Assembly: GCF_001641085.1 (NCBI RefSeq)
Contig: NZ_LXIE01000012.1
Span: forward strand, 1-64,000
Direction of reading: 5' to 3'
From: Aequorivita soesokkakensis
GTDB lineage: Bacteria; Bacteroidota; Bacteroidia; Flavobacteriales; Flavobacteriaceae
Length of the DNA: 64,000 nt
Below the pieces are notes generated by a model that was not told the origin of the DNA, did no database searches, and saw nothing but the letters and a program-made list of their open reading frames with translations. Position numbers and translations under genes: made by a program. The first letter of the stretch is position 1, and each line of letters starts with the position of its first letter. Shown here piece by piece: positions 34,110 through 42,655 of the stretch.

Positions 34110-35216
34110 TTATTTACCAAAAAGCGCCATCATTTTGTGGTAAATTTCAATGCTCTCATAAATTCCATTGAAATTTGAAGCGCCCGGCCCTTCCGCAAAA
34201 ACGGGAACCATGGTCCCAGAATGTCCAGTTGTGGAAAAGCTTGGTTTAATTTTGTTGTAATCATTTCCATAGGAAGCTAGCGTGTAACCGCCCGTTTCGT
34301 GGTCTGCAGTAACAATTACAAGCGTTTCACCGTTTTGCTTTGCAAAATCAAGAGCTACGCCCAAGGTTTTGTCAAAATCCAAAAGCTCTTGAATTAAGTA
34401 ATCTGCATCGTTATTATGGCCGCCCCAATCTATTTGGCTTCCTTCAACCATCAAAAAAAATCCTTTTTCGTTTTTTGAAAGTTTTTCCAAAGCAAGTTTG
34501 GTGGCGTTCGGCAGAAAATCGCCACGGCCTTCGCTCATTTTTGGCATGCCGTCATCGGCAAGCAGTATTAATTCACTTTTTTCGCTTATAGTTTTTGGAA
34601 GTTGATCGGTAATCACTTCATAGCCTTTGGCTTTCATTTCAGCCAGTAAATCTTTTCCGTCTTTTCTTTTGGTGAAAAATTTTAAGCCACCACCTGCAAA
34701 AAAGTTTACACCGCTATTTGGTGCAAAAGAGGTAATATCTTCATAAAGTCGGCGCGATTTTACGTGCGCATAAAAGCTGGCGGGCGTTGCATGCTGTATG
34801 GACGAAGTGGCCACAATGCCCGTAGCCAATCCTCTTTTTGACAACTCCTCAACAATTGTGGGCACTGGAATGGTATCTTTATTTACGCCAATGGCACCAT
34901 TATAGGTTTTTACGCCCGTCGAAAAAACCGTTGCTCCTGCAGCGGAATCCGTAATTAAATCGCTAGCAGAAGAGGTTTTGCTCAAGCCAATCGTGTTGAA
35001 ACGTTCAAAATTCGGTTTGCCATTTTTATAATAAATAGCTGTGGAAACTTGGCTCAGGCCCATACCGTCGCCAATCAAAAGGATGATGTTTTTTGGGTTT
35101 TTTACTTCGGAAGAAATATTGGAAACCGTGTTGTCCTTTACTTGAACCGAAACACAGGAAGTTGAAATTATCGCAAAAGTAAAAAGAACAGTGAGGAGGG
35201 AAAGTTTAGCTTTCAT
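34110..35216 (-). CDS. phoA: alkaline phosphatase
   Basis: Periplasmic or outer-membrane phosphomonoesterase for phosphate scavenging. From the ATG at 35216 it has 368 residues and starts with a lipoprotein-like signal ending STSC (Cys21). Metal and catalytic residues are visible: Asp50 in LIGDGMG, nucleophile Ser91 in TDSAAGAT, QIDWGGHNND, VTADHETGG and a final GHSGTMVPVFAEGPGA. An upstream in-frame start at 35327 would place 37 signal-lacking residues in front and overlap the GT gene. No Pho-box was identified. Confidence 0.92.
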   Translation of the reverse strand: MKAKLSLLTVLFTFAIISTSCVSVQVKDNTVSNISSEVKNPKNIILLIGDGMGLSQVSTAIYYKNGKPNFERFNTIGLSKTSSASDLITDSAAGATVFSTGVKTYNGAIGVNKDTIPVPTIVEELSKRGLATGIVATSSIQHATPASFYAHVKSRRLYEDITSFAPNSGVNFFAGGGLKFFTKRKDGKDLLAEMKAKGYEVITDQLPKTISEKSELILLADDGMPKMSEGRGDFLPNATKLALEKLSKNEKGFFLMVEGSQIDWGGHNNDADYLIQELLDFDKTLGVALDFAKQNGETLVIVTADHETGGYTLASYGNDYNKIKPSFSTTGHSGTMVPVFAEGPGASNFNGIYESIEIYHKMMALFGK

Positions 35217-35290
35217 TCTAAAATTTTGTTTGCAAAAATAGGGATTATAAAAATGTTTGGGTGTTAAAGAAAGGTTGTGAAAATTTAAAA

Positions 35291-36145
35291 TTAACGAACA
35301 CCAATTTTTTGGAGAATATTCTTCCAACGCAGATTTCTAATAAATTCTCCTTCCTTTTCAGAAACTATAAAATCCAGTTTTTGATTTTTAGCCTTTTTAT
35401 AACCCTGAATACAATCTATAAAAAACTGAAAATTATTTTTTTTGGAAGCCAGTTTTGCTGAAGCAATAAAAGTTAGCCAAAACCCATAGCGCATTTTGTA
35501 AAAAGCTTCTCCCTGTTTATGCCTTGAAGCTTTTGTGTAAACTTTTCCGGTAGGTTTTAAATGTTTTACGTGTAGCGAAGTATCGGTTTTAACCTTCCAG
35601 CCGTGATATTGGGCGAGGAGTTCATCAACTGTGTCCCAACCCATAGTGTTTTTTAAACCTTTTATTTGTTCAAAACACTCTTTTCTATATGCTTTTAAGG
35701 CACCACGGATGTGGTCTTTATTTGTGAGATTTTCCAAAACCCATTCCCCGTTCTTTTCTATATAGCAAAAACCACCAACCATTCCTACGGAATTATCGTT
35801 TTGAAATGCTGCTGCAATTTTTTCTAAATAATTCTTCGGAAAAATTAAATCTGCATCATATTTACAAATAATGTCGAAGTTGTTGTCGAGTGTTTCAAAG
35901 CCTTTGTAAAAAGCATTGATAACCTTGCTTCCGGGCTCGTGAAGTTTTTCGGAATTGAAAAAAACACTTTCAATAAAAGAGTATTTTTCTGAAAATTGAT
36001 CAATAATTTTTTGGGTGCCATCTGTTGATGCATCATTGACAACAACAATCTTTTTGGGTAGAAGAGTTTGTTCTGCTAAAGAATTCAACGTTTTAGAAAT
36101 ATGTGCTTCTTCGTTATGGGCTGGTATGACTATATAGAAATCCAT
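35291..36145 (-). CDS. family 2 glycosyltransferase
   Basis: Inverting GT-A glycosyltransferase of unknown acceptor (284 residues). Seen: N-terminal IPAHNEEAHISKTL, the nucleotide-binding VVNDASTDGT (about 35-44), and a DxD motif in CKYDADLIFPKNY (about 95). The C-terminal third is basic and lacks membrane helices. Its ATG overlaps the stop of the upstream methyltransferase gene by one base, so the two form a unit together with the KAS III gene behind them. Likely a polysaccharide or glycolipid step. Confidence 0.88.
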   Translation of the reverse strand: MDFYIVIPAHNEEAHISKTLNSLAEQTLLPKKIVVVNDASTDGTQKIIDQFSEKYSFIESVFFNSEKLHEPGSKVINAFYKGFETLDNNFDIICKYDADLIFPKNYLEKIAAAFQNDNSVGMVGGFCYIEKNGEWVLENLTNKDHIRGALKAYRKECFEQIKGLKNTMGWDTVDELLAQYHGWKVKTDTSLHVKHLKPTGKVYTKASRHKQGEAFYKMRYGFWLTFIASAKLASKKNNFQFFIDCIQGYKKAKNQKLDFIVSEKEGEFIRNLRWKNILQKIGVR

Positions 36146-36666
36146 TAAATCCTTTCAGCATAAACCAAGTAATACCGAGGGGTAATTCTTCGAAGAATGG
36201 GGCGTATGCCAATTTTTTTTACGGGATTGGTGAATTTTTCACTTTTCACAATTCGCCAGCCTGCTTTTTCAAGCAACCAATCAAATTGCCAATCCTCAAA
36301 TTCGTGATAGTGGCGGTCCCATTTGTCGGTTTTGCTTCTATAAGCCGAGGCAAACCACAATTTTAAGGGCACGGAAGCAACCAATTTTGTAGCCCGAATA
36401 TCATTTAAAACGTTGAAAGGCGAAACCAAATGCTCAAAGATTTCAAAAGCGGTGACCACGTCAAATTTTTCCGTTTTTACCACAGTTGTCTCTAAATCGA
36501 GATCTTCACCTTTGGTGTTTGTAACGTGAAAACCTTCTTGGGTGAGTATTTTAGAAAAAGGGTTGGAAACGCCCAAATCGAGAATTTTTTCTTCTTTGGA
36601 AATTACTTCGTTCAGAAAATTCAGGGTGTGTTTGTATCTTTTCTTGGGAAACTTGCCTTCGTACAT
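36145..36666 (-). CDS. class I SAM-dependent methyltransferase
   Basis: A 173-residue methyltransferase-like protein. The SAM-binding motif I is degenerate (KILDLGVSNPF), followed by VTAFEIFEHLVSPFNVLNDI (motif II region), LVASVPLKLWFAS and a basic C-terminus. It is shorter than usual for free-standing enzymes. The gene is coupled to the GT2 gene and lies just after a gap filled with GAATTCTGAATTC-type repeats. Target unknown. Confidence 0.8.
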   Translation of the reverse strand: MYEGKFPKKRYKHTLNFLNEVISKEEKILDLGVSNPFSKILTQEGFHVTNTKGEDLDLETTVVKTEKFDVVTAFEIFEHLVSPFNVLNDIRATKLVASVPLKLWFASAYRSKTDKWDRHYHEFEDWQFDWLLEKAGWRIVKSEKFTNPVKKIGIRPILRRITPRYYLVYAERI

Positions 36667-36667
36667 T

Positions 36668-36702
36668 TTTTCAATTCTGAATTCTGAATTCTGAATTCAG
36701 AA
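36668..36702. repeat. AATTCTG/CAGAATT palindromic array
   Basis: Three AATTCTG units followed by their reverse complement (CAGAATTAATT) in the 40-base gap between the methyltransferase start and KAS III stop. The block is a near-perfect inverted repeat. Confidence 0.65.
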
Positions 36703-36706
36703 TTAA

Positions 36707-37765
36707 TTAAACTCTATAAACTATCGCATTAATATTCATTCCCGCGCCAACACTTGCAAAAATAACCACATCGCCTTGCTGGATGGAATGTCCTTTCAGC
36801 TCTCCATTTAAAACCAAATCATATAGCGTTGGAACAGTTGCGACGCTGCTATTGCCCAATTTGTCTATGCTCATGGGCATAATGTTTTCGGGAGGAGTTT
36901 TATCGTAAAGTTTGTAGAAACGGTTTACGATGGCTTCGTCCATTTTTTCGTTTGCTTGGTGGATAAATATTTTTTTCACTTTGTCAATTCCAACTCCGCT
37001 TTTATCCAAGCAGGTTTTCATTCCGTCAGGAACATTATTTAAAGCAAATTCGTAAATTTTTCTACCGTACATTTTTATATAGCGGCGGGCATCCTTTCTT
37101 TCCAAATTATTGCTTTCGCCAAAGAAAATGAAATGTGCTTCCTCAAAAGCGTAGGTCGCGCTAAAATGTGAAAGAAAACCGCCAGCTTCATCCGTAAGTT
37201 CAACAACCGCGGCTCCAGCTCCGTCACTGTAAATCATGGAATCCCGATCGTGCGGATCTACCACGCGTGAAAGGGCCTCAGCCCCAATAACCAAACATTT
37301 TTTTGCCATTCCCGCTTTTATAAAAGCATAGGCTTGGATCATTCCCTCGATCCATCCCGGACAGCCAAAAAGCACATCATAGCCCACGCAAGTTGGGTTT
37401 TGGATTTTAAGATTGTGTTTTACGCGGGTTGCAATACTGGGCACGGTATCGCTCTGAACAGAATCGTGCCTTACGTCGCCATAATTATGGGCCACGATAA
37501 TATAATCAAGTTCTTCTTTATTAATCCCGGCATTTTTGATGGCATTTTCAGCAGCAAAAGATGCAATGTCTGAAGTGGCTAATTTTTTTGGAATATATCG
37601 TCTTTCGTGAATGCCCGTAATAGCTTTAAATTTTTCAATTATTACAGTGTTTTCATTGCCAAAGCGAGTGCCGTCTTCATTGTAAAAATGATGATCGCCG
37701 AAATGCTCGTTCTTGGCAACTTCACTTGGAATATAACTGCCTATGCCTGTTATTTTGACATTCAT
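36707..37765 (-). CDS. 3-oxoacyl-ACP synthase III family protein
   Basis: Thiolase-fold condensing enzyme related to FabH (352 residues). The catalytic triad is recognisable: Cys in DVLFGCPGW (about 126), His in IFIHQANEKM (about 266) and Asn in DKLGNSSVAT (about 299). Active-site glycine motifs SDGAGAAVVEL and ASVGAGMNINAIV are also present. The GCPGW surround and the longer N-terminus separate it from housekeeping FabH, so it may start a specialised fatty acyl chain. It neighbours a methyltransferase and a glycosyltransferase. Confidence 0.87.
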   Translation of the reverse strand: MNVKITGIGSYIPSEVAKNEHFGDHHFYNEDGTRFGNENTVIIEKFKAITGIHERRYIPKKLATSDIASFAAENAIKNAGINKEELDYIIVAHNYGDVRHDSVQSDTVPSIATRVKHNLKIQNPTCVGYDVLFGCPGWIEGMIQAYAFIKAGMAKKCLVIGAEALSRVVDPHDRDSMIYSDGAGAAVVELTDEAGGFLSHFSATYAFEEAHFIFFGESNNLERKDARRYIKMYGRKIYEFALNNVPDGMKTCLDKSGVGIDKVKKIFIHQANEKMDEAIVNRFYKLYDKTPPENIMPMSIDKLGNSSVATVPTLYDLVLNGELKGHSIQQGDVVIFASVGAGMNINAIVYRV

Positions 37766-37796
37766 AAATTGAAAGGTTTCGTTAAAAATACGGAAA

Positions 37797-37878
37797 ATTC
37801 AGTAATTCAGTTTTCAGTCGCAGTATTCAGTAAAAATAATTTATTTTATCTGCCTACTGCGACTGCGACTGATAACTT
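37797..37878. repeat. CAGT/ACTG array between KAS III and gcvP
   Basis: CAGTAATTCAGTTTTCAGT, CAGTCG and CAGTATTCAGT units are followed after 25 bases by the inverse (CTACTGCGACTGCGACTGATA). The ACTGCG hexamer is the same as in the SusC coding array, and the CAGTCGCAGTATTCAGT core matches 5107-5123. Confidence 0.6.
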
Positions 37879-37880
37879 AA

Positions 37881-40730
37881 TTAAGCCTCCATATAAGCTT
37901 CAATAGGATTACAAGTGCATATCAAATTTCTATCGCCATACGCATCATCTACCCTGCGAATCGAAGGCCAGAATTTATTGTCTGAAATGTATTCCAACGG
38001 AAATGCCGCTTCCTGTCTGCTGTATGGGAAATCCCAAGTATCAGCAGTTAGCATTTGTAAGGTATGTGGTGAATTTTTCAAAACGTTATTTGGCTCGTCT
38101 TTATCAGCGGCTTCAATTTCTTTTCTGATAGAAATCATTGCGTCACAAAATTCATCCAAAGCCATCTTGCTTTCACTTTCAGTAGGCTCAATCATCAAAG
38201 TTCCCGCAATTGGGAAGGACACCGTTGGTGCGTGAAAACCGTAATCCATCAATCGTTTTGCGATGTCGGTTACCTCAATTCCTTTTGCTTTGAATGGGCG
38301 GCAATCCACAATCATTTCGTGGGCAGCACGGCCGCGTTCGCCTGCGTAAAGCACTTCATAATGGCCGTTCAATCTTTCTTTGATATAGTTTGCGTTCAAG
38401 ATAGCATTTTGTGTAGCTTTCTTCAAACCGTTCACCCCAAGCATGCAAATGTAGGCATAGCTAATAAGACAAACCAACGAGCTGCCATAAGGCGCTGCGG
38501 AAATTGCGGTGATAGCATTTTCACCACCTGTTTGGATTAATGGGTTTGAAGGCAAAAATGGCACCAATTGTTTGGCAACGCAAATTGGTCCAACTCCCGG
38601 TCCACCACCTCCGTGAGGGATAGCGAAAGTTTTGTGTAGATTCAAATGGCAAACGTCTGCGCCAATTGCGCCCGGATTGGTCAAGCCAACCTGCGCGTTC
38701 ATGTTTGCACCGTCCATATAAACCTGTCCGCCATTTTCGTGGATAATACTGGTTATTTCGCGAATAGCAGATTCATAAACTCCGTGAGTTGAAGGATAAG
38801 TTACCATCAAACAGGAAAGATTGTCTTTGTGTTTTATTGCTTGTGCACGAAGATCTTCCACGTCTATGTTTCCTTCGTCGGTAGATTTTGTAACAACCAC
38901 CTGCATTCCTGCCATTACGGCGCTTGCAGGATTTGTTCCGTGTGCTGAAGATGGAATCAAACAAATATTTCTATGGCTTTCCCCCCGTGATTCGTGATAG
39001 GCGCGAATAACCATCAAACCAGCATATTCGCCCTGTGCGCCACTGTTTGGTTGTAGTGAAGTTCCAGCAAAACCAGTAATTTCAGTAAGCTGTTTTTCCA
39101 GTTTTTTCAGAATGGTTTGGTAACCTTCAGCTTGTTCCACAGGAACAAAGGGGTGCATATTGCCCCACATGGGGTCACTCAACGGAAGCATTTCTGCAGC
39201 TGCGTTCAATTTCATCGTGCATGAACCCAATGAAATCATTGAATGGTTCAGCGAAAGATCTTTGCGTTCCAGTTTTTTGATGTAGCGCATCAAATCTGTT
39301 TCGCTGTGGTATTTATTGAAAACTTCCTGTTGTAAAAACTCGGTTTTACGGGCAACCTCCTGTTGAATTTTATTTCCGGTTTCAAGTTCGGTAATCTTTT
39401 GAAAATCCTTTTTAATGGCTTCGGAAAAGATTGCAACTATTTTATTTAAATCCTTTACGGTAGTGGTTTCGTTAATTGAGATTGAAACCGTTTCGTCGTT
39501 GGGATAGTAAAAATTCACTTCTTTAGCTTCTGCTAAAAACTTGATTTTAGTAGCGTCAGTTTTTATTGCAATCGTATCAAAATAAGTTTCGTTTACTTGC
39601 TCAAAACCTAGTTTTTCCAAAGCATTTGCAAGTGTTACGGCTCCATTGTGAACTTTTCGAGCTATGTACTTCAAACCTTCCGGGCCGTGATAAACCGCGT
39701 ACATTCCGGCCATAACGGCCAAAAGAACCTGTGCGGTACAAATGTTTGAAGTGGCTTTGTCGCGTTTAATGTGTTGTTCTCTTGTTTGAAGAGCCATCCG
39801 TAAAGCACGGTTGCCATCGGTATCTTTTGTAACACCAATAATCCTTCCCGGAATACTGCGTTTGTATTCTTCTTTTGTTGCGAAGAAAGCTGCGTGCGGT
39901 CCACCGTAGCCCAATGGAATTCCGAAACGCTGTGTGGTTCCTACAACAACATCAACTCCAAAATGGCCTGGAGATTCCAGCATTACCAAACTTAAAATAT
40001 CTGCTGCAACGGCAACTTTTATCTGTGTATCGTTAGCTTTTTGGATGAATTCTTTATAGTTATAAACCTTTCCTGTTCTGCTTGGATATTGAAGAATGGC
40101 TCCAAAAAAGCCTTCAGAAAAGTCAAAATCCTCGTGGTTGCCTACAACCAATTCAATTCCAAGCGGAATGGAGCGCGTTTCAAGTACAGAAAGCGTTTGC
40201 GGAAGTACTTCTTCCGAAACAAAGAATTTTGAAGCGTTGCTCTGTTTCTTTTCCTTTTCGCGAACGTTATAAAGTAACGCCATTGCTTCAGCAGCAGCGG
40301 TTGATTCGTCCAAAAGTGAAGCGTTTGCAAGCTCCATTCCGGTTAAATCGCTAACTACTGTTTGGAAATTCAGCAACGCTTCCAGTCGTCCTTGCGCAAT
40401 CTCCGCTTGATAGGGCGTATAGGCCGTGTACCATCCCGGGTTTTCCAAAATATTACGTTGGATTACTGGAGGCGTGATGGACTGATTGTAGCCCAAACCA
40501 ATATATGTTTTGAAAAGTTTATTTTTTGTGGAAAGCTCGGTGATGTGCTCCAGGTATTCCTGCTCGCTCATCGCTGTGTCCAGATCGAGTGCTTTTTTCA
40601 GCAAAATATCGTCTGGAACGGTTTCGTAAATAAGTTGATCAATAGAGCTTACACCAATGGTTTTAAGCATTTCGGGAAGATCGTTTTCCCGGGGACCGAT
40701 ATGCCTTAAAGCAAAAGAATCTGTGTTCAT
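37881..40730 (-). CDS. gcvP: glycine dehydrogenase (aminomethyl-transferring), P protein
   Basis: PLP enzyme of the glycine cleavage system, decarboxylating glycine and passing the aminomethyl group to lipoyl-GcvH. At 949 residues it is the fused (single-chain) form. The N-half carries RHIGPREND at residue 9 and YTPYQAEIAQGR; the C-half has the PLP lysine in CHLNLHKTFAIPHGGGGPG. The H and T protein genes are not nearby, the normal situation in this group. Its 5' region contains a -7-like box on the minus strand. Confidence 0.96.
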   Translation of the reverse strand: MNTDSFALRHIGPRENDLPEMLKTIGVSSIDQLIYETVPDDILLKKALDLDTAMSEQEYLEHITELSTKNKLFKTYIGLGYNQSITPPVIQRNILENPGWYTAYTPYQAEIAQGRLEALLNFQTVVSDLTGMELANASLLDESTAAAEAMALLYNVREKEKKQSNASKFFVSEEVLPQTLSVLETRSIPLGIELVVGNHEDFDFSEGFFGAILQYPSRTGKVYNYKEFIQKANDTQIKVAVAADILSLVMLESPGHFGVDVVVGTTQRFGIPLGYGGPHAAFFATKEEYKRSIPGRIIGVTKDTDGNRALRMALQTREQHIKRDKATSNICTAQVLLAVMAGMYAVYHGPEGLKYIARKVHNGAVTLANALEKLGFEQVNETYFDTIAIKTDATKIKFLAEAKEVNFYYPNDETVSISINETTTVKDLNKIVAIFSEAIKKDFQKITELETGNKIQQEVARKTEFLQQEVFNKYHSETDLMRYIKKLERKDLSLNHSMISLGSCTMKLNAAAEMLPLSDPMWGNMHPFVPVEQAEGYQTILKKLEKQLTEITGFAGTSLQPNSGAQGEYAGLMVIRAYHESRGESHRNICLIPSSAHGTNPASAVMAGMQVVVTKSTDEGNIDVEDLRAQAIKHKDNLSCLMVTYPSTHGVYESAIREITSIIHENGGQVYMDGANMNAQVGLTNPGAIGADVCHLNLHKTFAIPHGGGGPGVGPICVAKQLVPFLPSNPLIQTGGENAITAISAAPYGSSLVCLISYAYICMLGVNGLKKATQNAILNANYIKERLNGHYEVLYAGERGRAAHEMIVDCRPFKAKGIEVTDIAKRLMDYGFHAPTVSFPIAGTLMIEPTESESKMALDEFCDAMISIRKEIEAADKDEPNNVLKNSPHTLQMLTADTWDFPYSRQEAAFPLEYISDNKFWPSIRRVDDAYGDRNLICTCNPIEAYMEA

Positions 40731-40755
40731 TAATTTGCGATTGAAATTTAGGTGG

Positions 40756-40763
40756 CAAAATTA
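40756..40763 (-). promoter_or_regulatory. putative gcvP -7 promoter box
   Basis: Minus-strand TAATTTTG fits TAnnTTTG, 26 bases upstream of the gcvP ATG. A -33 element was not seen. Confidence 0.4.
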
Positions 40764-40861
40764 CAATATTAAACGTGAATTAGCTTCTTTTTGAGTGTTT
40801 GAAAAGTATTATTTTTCAACTAAATAGTAAGGTTATAAACACTTTGGTTATTTTTGGATGT

Positions 40862-41680
40862 ATGAAGTTTCTAAAGCGTGTTTTTGCTTTTTATATTAAT
40901 GCCAGCATCCATGTTGCTTTGGCCGTTTTATCATTATTGGCAATTACGGTTTTGGAATATCATTTAGTGATTCCAATTGAGCTTTGGCTCTTTGTTTTTC
41001 TTGGTGCCTTAACGGGTTATAACTTTGTGAAATACGCCAAAGTTGCGGGACTTCATCATAGAAGTTTGACAAATTCCCTGAAAACCATTCAGATCTTTTC
41101 AGGAATATGTTTTGTTTTGCTTGCGTTTATAGCTTTCAAACTTTCCATAACAACACTTTTGGTCACGGTTGGATTTGGGCTGGCCACTTTTTTTTATGCG
41201 GTACCTTTTGTAAGGCATAAAAACCTTCGAAATTTTTCAGGATTAAAGATTTTTGTGGTGGCTTTTGTTTGGGCGGGGGTTACGGTTATTGTGCCGGTTG
41301 TTGCTTCGGAAGTAACTATTTCATTGGATATTTTACTTACTTTTTTGCAGCGGATTTTAATTGTTGTCGCTTTAATTCTCCCTTTTGAAATACGCGATGT
41401 GCCCTATGATGCCTTAAACCTAAAAACACTGCCACAGCAGGTTGGGGTTAAATCCACAAAGTTGATTGGGGAAGGAGTTTTGTTGCTGTGTTTGGTCTTT
41501 GAATTCTTCAAGGTAAATTCAGATGTGGCCTATATTATAAGTCTGTTGGTTTTTTGTTCCGTTTTGGGATGGATACTTGTGATTTCAAAAACCGAGCAAA
41601 GTAGATACTTTTCATCTTTTTGGGTAGAAGGGTTGCCCATACTTTGGTATTTACTTTTTATTCTTTTTGAAAAACTTTAA
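40862..41680 (+). CDS. UbiA-like integral membrane protein, degenerate first motif
   Basis: Integral membrane protein of 272 residues from the ATG at 40862 (TTG at 40799 adds 21 doubtful residues). Eight or so hydrophobic helices and a motif reading EIRDVPYDALNLKTLPQQVG (about 168-187) resemble the second Asp-rich motif of UbiA prenyltransferases. The expected first motif (NDxxDxxxD after helix 2) is replaced by GYNFVKYAKVAG, so canonical prenyl-diphosphate binding seems lost. Orientation is convergent with the anti-sigma-like gene (four-base overlap). Confidence 0.65.
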   Translation: MKFLKRVFAFYINASIHVALAVLSLLAITVLEYHLVIPIELWLFVFLGALTGYNFVKYAKVAGLHHRSLTNSLKTIQIFSGICFVLLAFIAFKLSITTLLVTVGFGLATFFYAVPFVRHKNLRNFSGLKIFVVAFVWAGVTVIVPVVASEVTISLDILLTFLQRILIVVALILPFEIRDVPYDALNLKTLPQQVGVKSTKLIGEGVLLLCLVFEFFKVNSDVAYIISLLVFCSVLGWILVISKTEQSRYFSSFWVEGLPILWYLLFILFEKL

Positions 41681-41931
41681 GCTTGCGGATTGTTTTTTAT
41701 TTCTTGCTGAAGCCTACTTTTCAGTTGCTCTTTTTCTTCCGGCAGAAGAGTTTTAATATTTGCAGCATTTATGGTTTCGGTAAGTTTTGTGTTTCGTTTG
41801 GCATGGCCGCGACATAATGCACAAATAAGGATGTGCATTTTCAATTTTAATTTTTCGAAGAAGCTGGCCTCATTATATTGGCTTTTGTCACATACGTGAA
41901 CGGCTTCATCACACTTTAAAAAAAACTTCAT
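41677..41931 (-). CDS. putative zinc-finger anti-sigma-like small protein
   Basis: 84-residue protein directly after an ECF sigma gene (gap of five bases). It has Cys7, Cys14 and an H-x3-C-x2-C group (His33, Cys37, Cys40), the spacing seen in zf-HC2/ZAS anti-sigma domains, but no membrane helix. Some annotations of such genes are uninformative, and I assign the role from pattern and neighbour only. It could sequester the sigma factor and release it on thiol or metal stress. Confidence 0.55.
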   Translation of the reverse strand: MKFFLKCDEAVHVCDKSQYNEASFFEKLKLKMHILICALCRGHAKRNTKLTETINAANIKTLLPEEKEQLKSRLQQEIKNNPQA

Positions 41932-41936
41932 ATATT

Positions 41937-42485
41937 TTAATTAAACCAATTTTTCTCCAAACACTCAACCATGGATTTGCGTGCCCGGTGGATTATTACC
42001 CACAAGTTAGACGGCGTAATATTGTATTCTTTACAAATTGCTTCGGTGTCAAAATTTTCAATGGTTTTCTTTTTAAAAATGGTCGCTTGTTTTTCGGGAA
42101 GTTTGTCTAAACATTCCAAAATAACAAGTCCCAATTCTTTGTTTTCCATTCGGTCCTCGGCGTTTCTGTCAAAAGGATCGGCGGCATTTTCTTCCAGCCA
42201 ATCCCCTTCAGAATCATCGTCGCGATACGAAATATGAACCTCTGCCTTTCCTTTTTTTGAATTGATTTTGCGGTAATAATCGATTATTTTTCGCTTCAGG
42301 ATTGAAATGAGCCAAGTGCGTTCCGTGGCCTCGCCCTTAAAGTTTTTTTTCGATTTAAGTCCCGCCAAGAACGTTTCCGAAATTAGGTCTTGGGCAACAA
42401 TAGGATCATTTACCCGAACAATAGTATAATTGTATAGATAATCTGCATAATTGTCAACCCATTTGTCGGGATTCAATAGTTCCAA
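41937..42485 (-). CDS. ECF RNA polymerase sigma factor
   Basis: Sigma-70 family, extracytoplasmic-function type, 182 residues. Region 2 (about 8-75) shows DPIVAQDLISETFLAGLKSKKNF and the -10-recognition TWLISILKRKIIDYYRK. Region 4 (about 115-180) has LPEKQATIFKKKTIENFDTEAIC and an HTH in EYNITPSNLWVIIHRARKSMVECL. The linker between regions carries an acidic stretch (SYRDDDSEGDWLEENAADPF). The gene is upstream of the small cysteine-rich protein, its likely regulator. Confidence 0.93.
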   Translation of the reverse strand: MELLNPDKWVDNYADYLYNYTIVRVNDPIVAQDLISETFLAGLKSKKNFKGEATERTWLISILKRKIIDYYRKINSKKGKAEVHISYRDDDSEGDWLEENAADPFDRNAEDRMENKELGLVILECLDKLPEKQATIFKKKTIENFDTEAICKEYNITPSNLWVIIHRARKSMVECLEKNWFN

Positions 42486-42655
42486 AAGAATAGTTTTTAG
42501 CCTATTTCAAAAATAGGGAAGTTTTCAAAACATATACGAAAATGCCAACCATTTAGTTTGGAATATTTTAATTCCTAAATAGTTAAACTCTTGAAAAGCT
42601 TATATATCTGATGCAGATGTTATATTTTTACATAATTAACTATATAAATTTCCCA

